DNA from: Paracoccaceae bacterium
GTDB taxonomy: Bacteria > Pseudomonadota > Alphaproteobacteria > Rhodobacterales > Rhodobacteraceae
Assembly: GCA_024742835.1 (NCBI GenBank)
Contig: JANSXS010000015.1
Span: forward strand, 1 to 64,000
Length of the DNA: 64,000 nt
Direction: 5' to 3'
Position 1 is the first letter of the stretch, and each line of letters begins with the position of its first letter. Both the position numbers and the translations under genes were made by a program. The notes beneath the pieces are model-generated. The model saw only the letters and a list, made by a program, of their open reading frames with translations. It made no database searches and was not told where the DNA came from. This document shows positions 60,412 to 64,000 of this stretch, one piece after another.

Positions 60412-61023
60412 TCATTTCGCCTTCTCTTCGGTCTTTTCATCGCCCGGCAGCACATATTCCGCGCCCTCCCAAGGCGACATGAAGTCGAACTGCCGGTATT
60501 CCTGCACCAGCTTCACCGGCTCGTAGACGACGCGCTTCTGCTCTTCGTCGTAACGTACCTCGGTATAGCCCGTGGTCGGGAAATCCTTGCGCAGCGGAAA
60601 GCCGCGAAAGCCGTAATCCGTCAGGATGCGGCGCAGGTCGGGATGCCCGGCAAACAGGATGCCGAACATGTCGAACACCTCCCGCTCGAACCAGTTGGCG
60701 CTTGGATGCACCCCGGTGATTGACGGCACCATGTCTTCCTCGCGCGCGGCCACCCGCAGGCGGATGCGGTGGTTCTGGTACATGCTCAGCAAATGATACA
60801 CCACGTCGAACCGCTTGGCCCGCTCGGGGTAATCCACGGCCGTGATATCCACCAGCGTCGAAAACCGGCAGGTCGCGTCTTTCTTCAGGAACTCGACCAG
60901 CCCGTCGATATTGGCCAGCGCCACATCCACGTTCAACTCGCCCTGCGCCACCTCGAAGGACAGCACGCAATCGGGCCGCTTCAACGTGATATGCTCGCCC
61001 AGTTCTTTCAATGCGTCGCTCAT
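60412..61023 (-). CDS. nuoC: NADH-quinone oxidoreductase subunit C
   Basis: NuoC (30 kDa) is the peripheral scaffold subunit between NuoB and NuoD. The start at 61023 follows AAGGGTGAC, giving 203 residues. The [31 protein letters not shown] and [20 protein letters not shown] stretches are typical. It is encoded separately, not fused to NuoD as in E. coli. Confidence 0.96.
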   Translation of the reverse strand: MSDALKELGEHITLKRPDCVLSFEVAQGELNVDVALANIDGLVEFLKKDATCRFSTLVDITAVDYPERAKRFDVVYHLLSMYQNHRIRLRVAAREEDMVPSITGVHPSANWFEREVFDMFGILFAGHPDLRRILTDYGFRGFPLRKDFPTTGYTEVRYDEEQKRVVYEPVKLVQEYRQFDFMSPWEGAEYVLPGDEKTEEKAK

Positions 61024-61050
61024 GTCACCCTTTCCCACGCTGCCGGCCCG

Positions 61051-62021
<971 letters not shown>

Positions 62022-62388
62022 CTCTTCCAAGGTGTGGCTCCTTTCGCGCGCGCCCGTCGGCACGCAGGCTGGCAGGCTGGCAGGTTCACTCGCTTGGGTT
62101 TACCCCCGCCCCACGGTCGGGTCAACCAAACGTGACGACAAAACGCCCCCGCCGCGAGACGACTTACGAGGTGCAGATACAGCGGCATCGCACTCTGTCC
62201 AGTAAAGGATGGCAACCGGGGCGAAACCCGGTCAGCGCCACCTGACGCCAGCGCACTACACCACAGCGCGCAAAGCCTGTCACGAATCTGCAACATTCGC
62301 GGACCCACGATCCGTTTTGACCTGAATCAAGGTCATATTCGCCCCGCCCACGCAAATTGCGATGCATCAGTTACCGATTGGAAAGACC
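62022..62388. other. nuoA/ompW divergent intergenic region
   Basis: The 367 bases hold the nuo promoter on one side and the FNR-type box at 62317-62330 on the other. The middle has no open frame with protein features and no strong hairpin. Confidence 0.65.
62317..62330. promoter_or_regulatory. FNR-type operator upstream of ompW
   Basis: The site TTGACCTGAATCAA has a perfect right half ATCAA and one mismatch on the left (TTGAC for TTGAT), with the 4-base spacer. It is 59 bases from the OmpW start. It could also serve nuoA, 296 bases away, but the short distance favours ompW. Confidence 0.65.
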
Positions 62389-62994
62389 ATGACCACACGC
62401 ATCGCCCTGACGCTCGCCGCCGCCCTGGCCTCTGCCGCCGCCGCCCCCGCCCTCGCCCAGTCGCAGGGCGACATTCTCTTGGGGATCGGCGTCGGCTATG
62501 TCATGCCCACGGACAGCTATAGTGGTTCAGGCAACAATCTTCGTGCCGACGATAACGCCCGACCGACCCTGACTTTCGAATATTTCATAGCGGACAATAT
62601 CGGATTGGAGGTTCTGGCCGCCACGCCATTTGAACATGACATCCAACTCCAGGGCACGGGTGACATCGGCAAAACAAAACATCTGCCGCCGACAGTCTCG
62701 TTGCAGTACCATTTCAGCAATACGTCAAGTGTGACGCCCTTTATCGGTGCCGGTGTCAACTACACCAGGTTCTGGGATGACCGGTTGAACAGCGGCGCAC
62801 CTCTCAAGCTTGACGACAGTTGGGGCTTCGCTCTGCACGCGGGCCTTGATGTCGCCATCAGTGAAAAAGCCGCAATCCGCACAGACGTCCGGTATATCGA
62901 CATCGAGACAGATGCCAGTTCCGGGGCGACACAGTTCGGCAAGGTCAAGATCGACCCGATTGTTTTCGGCGTCTCCTACGTGATGAAGTTCTGA
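62389..62994 (+). CDS. OmpW-family outer membrane protein
   Basis: OmpW proteins are eight-stranded beta-barrels that take up small hydrophobic compounds; in E. coli the gene is controlled by FNR. The start at 62389 follows GGAAAG. The 201-residue product has a signal peptide ending PALAQ and barrel motifs such as GIGVGYVMPTDSYS, TPFIGAGVNYTRFW and the final YVMKF with a C-terminal phenylalanine. The FNR-type box upstream supports oxygen control. Confidence 0.93.
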   Translation: MTTRIALTLAAALASAAAAPALAQSQGDILLGIGVGYVMPTDSYSGSGNNLRADDNARPTLTFEYFIADNIGLEVLAATPFEHDIQLQGTGDIGKTKHLPPTVSLQYHFSNTSSVTPFIGAGVNYTRFWDDRLNSGAPLKLDDSWGFALHAGLDVAISEKAAIRTDVRYIDIETDASSGATQFGKVKIDPIVFGVSYVMKF

Positions 62995-63017
62995 AACCCT
63001 TCCGGTTCTCCCCAACT

Positions 63018-63043
63018 GGGTCGGCCCCTGCGCCGGCCCTTTT
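63018..63043 (+). terminator. Intrinsic terminator after ompW
   Basis: Stem gggtcggc (63018-63025) pairs with gccggccc (63032-63039) with one G-T pair, followed by TTTT. It lies 24 bases after the OmpW stop. Confidence 0.75.
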
Positions 63044-63111
63044 CCGTTTGCATATATTCGCAGGCGTCCCGCAACAGGCAGTGGCGCAGGTCGCGTCGGC
63101 AAAGGTCTTTT

Positions 63112-63426
63112 TCAAAGGCCCCCGACGCGCCGCACATCGGCCACCCGGCCGAATCGGTCGATGAAATATTCCATGCCGCCGCCGTCGCCCGCCTCGCAGA
63201 TCACCACCAGCCACAACCCGTCGGACTGCGCCGGCCGCGCGTGACAATCGGATCGCGCCGCGCCGCCCTCGGCCATATAGCGCGCCGCCACGCGCTCGAT
63301 CACCTCCGTCTCGGTCGTGGTCACCGCGCGCCCGCCCAACAACAATGCCAGCGCCACCCCGCCCAGCGCCACCGCAAGCAAGGGGAACGCCATGATCCCG
63401 CGCGGCATCACGGCCGCACCGCGCAT
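63112..63426 (-). CDS. Small membrane protein of unknown function
   Basis: The 104-residue product has one hydrophobic segment (about residues 13-32) and a soluble part with two cysteines (SDCHARP and LVVICEAGDGG). No family is recognised. It lies alone between the ompW terminator and the second repeat on the minus strand. The start could also be the ATG 18 bases later. Confidence 0.6.
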   Translation of the reverse strand: MRGAAVMPRGIMAFPLLAVALGGVALALLLGGRAVTTTETEVIERVAARYMAEGGAARSDCHARPAQSDGLWLVVICEAGDGGGMEYFIDRFGRVADVRRVGGL

Positions 63427-63522
63427 GGCTCATCCTGTCCCAACATCACGACACCGACCTCCCGTCCAGTCTCAAGAACGCAATATGGGTCACGCGCATT
63501 GCGCGGCCACCTTGCGTCCCGG

Positions 63523-63600
63523 CTTCATCTGGCCAGAAATACCTCAGGGGGGCGTTGAAATTGCAAATTTCAACGTGGGGGACAGCGTCCCCCGAAACGC
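63523..63600 (+). repeat. Second intergenic repeat family, copy 2
   Basis: The core cttcatctggccagaaatacctc (63523-63545) matches 28939-28961 inverted with no mismatch. A hairpin (63553-63562 with 63566-63575) and a gggggacagcgtcccc palindrome follow, in the same order as copy 1. Confidence 0.75.
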
Positions 63601-63608
63601 CGCCTGCC

Positions 63609-64000
63609 TCAGGCGCGCCCCGCCTGATACACCGCCCCCACTTCCGCCCGGATGATCCGTGCGATCAACGCACAATCCTCAAGGCTGAAGGTCAGCGGCA
63701 AGCGCATGTCGAGGATACCGCGCAGGATCCGGTCCGACGCGGGCAAGGGCGCGCTTGGCGCATAGCGCCAGCTGTCGTAGCGGCTGGTAAAGCCCGCCGG
63801 TTCCGCCCCGCCGAACCATTTGAGTTCGACGCCGCGCCGCGCACATCGCACGACCACCTCTTCCACCCGCTCTGCCGCCCAGTCAAGCAGCAGCACCTGG
63901 ATAGACGACCCGACAAACCGCTCCGCCTCTGGCCGTTCAACGACCCTCAGTCCCGATGTCTCTCGCAGGCCATCCTCCAGCACGCGATAACGCTCGTTCC
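63609..64000 (-). CDS. C-terminal part of a DegT/DnrJ/EryC1-like aminotransferase, cut by window edge
   Basis: The open frame continues past 64000, so the N-terminus is missing. The visible 130 residues have NERYRVLEDGLRE, then RFVGSSIQVLLLDW and MRLPLTFSLEDCALI, which match the C-terminal domain of DegT-type sugar aminotransferases. A GTG at 63983 is not a real start. No PLP-binding lysine is in the visible part. The assignment is tentative. Confidence 0.6.
   Translation of the reverse strand, partial: NERYRVLEDGLRETSGLRVVERPEAERFVGSSIQVLLLDWAAERVEEVVVRCARRGVELKWFGGAEPAGFTSRYDSWRYAPSAPLPASDRILRGILDMRLPLTFSLEDCALIARIIRAEVGAVYQAGRA

Overview
The window reads as a chromosomal segment of an alphaproteobacterium of the order Rhodobacterales (Roseobacter-like). 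The evidence is the high GC content, a C4-type 5-aminolevulinate synthase with an FnrL-like box, a nuo operon with many extra small genes including DUF5333/DUF5337-type proteins, Hint-domain and DUF815 proteins, and release factor 2 with the SPY form of the codon-recognition tripeptide. No phage, plasmid, CRISPR or insertion-sequence transposase was seen. The genus cannot be fixed from the sequence alone.

Layout. 1-4834 (minus): amidase amiC, penicillin-binding protein 1A and prfB, which has an in-frame TAG at codon 50 and runs off the left edge. 5072-8901: an aminotransferase (minus), then a secreted M48 metalloprotease and two tandem DsbA-like proteins (plus). 8902-12703 (minus): ispG, a RodZ-like protein and hemA. 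13068-15355 (plus): an M20 dipeptidase and a haloacetate-dehalogenase-like hydrolase, followed by two identical tRNA-Asp genes. 15937-18387: an XRE regulator, a transglutaminase-like protein and an HNH endonuclease. 18643-25128 (minus): a molybdenum hydroxylase of the CoxSLM type with XdhC and molybdopterin-binding accessory genes, and bioY. 25249-28716 (plus): an SDR enzyme and surE-pcm-nlpD. 28983-31446 (minus): tatABC and a DUF815 ATPase. 31658-34491 (minus): a sodium:solute symporter, an esterase and a decayed SDR gene. 34671-40171 (plus): a Hint-domain protein, prfC, a glycosyltransferase and a DEAD-box helicase. 40366-62021 (minus): nuoA-N interleaved with eight accessory genes, then birA, coaX and rnj. 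62389-64000: an OmpW porin (plus), a small membrane protein and the C-terminal end of a DegT-like aminotransferase (both minus).

How the genes work together. The largest block encodes respiratory complex I. NuoE carries a C-terminal helix-hairpin-helix domain that is duplicated in a membrane-anchored neighbour, and four small lipoprotein or secreted genes plus two small membrane proteins are threaded through the operon. Cell-envelope functions recur: PBP1A, AmiC, an NlpD-like degenerate LytM protein, RodZ-like protein, Tat export, DsbA-like proteins and an M48 protease. Two FNR-type boxes, upstream of hemA and ompW, point to oxygen control. A family of about 116-bp palindromic repeats (four full, one short and one half copy) and a second repeat family with a 23-bp identical core sit in intergenic spaces.
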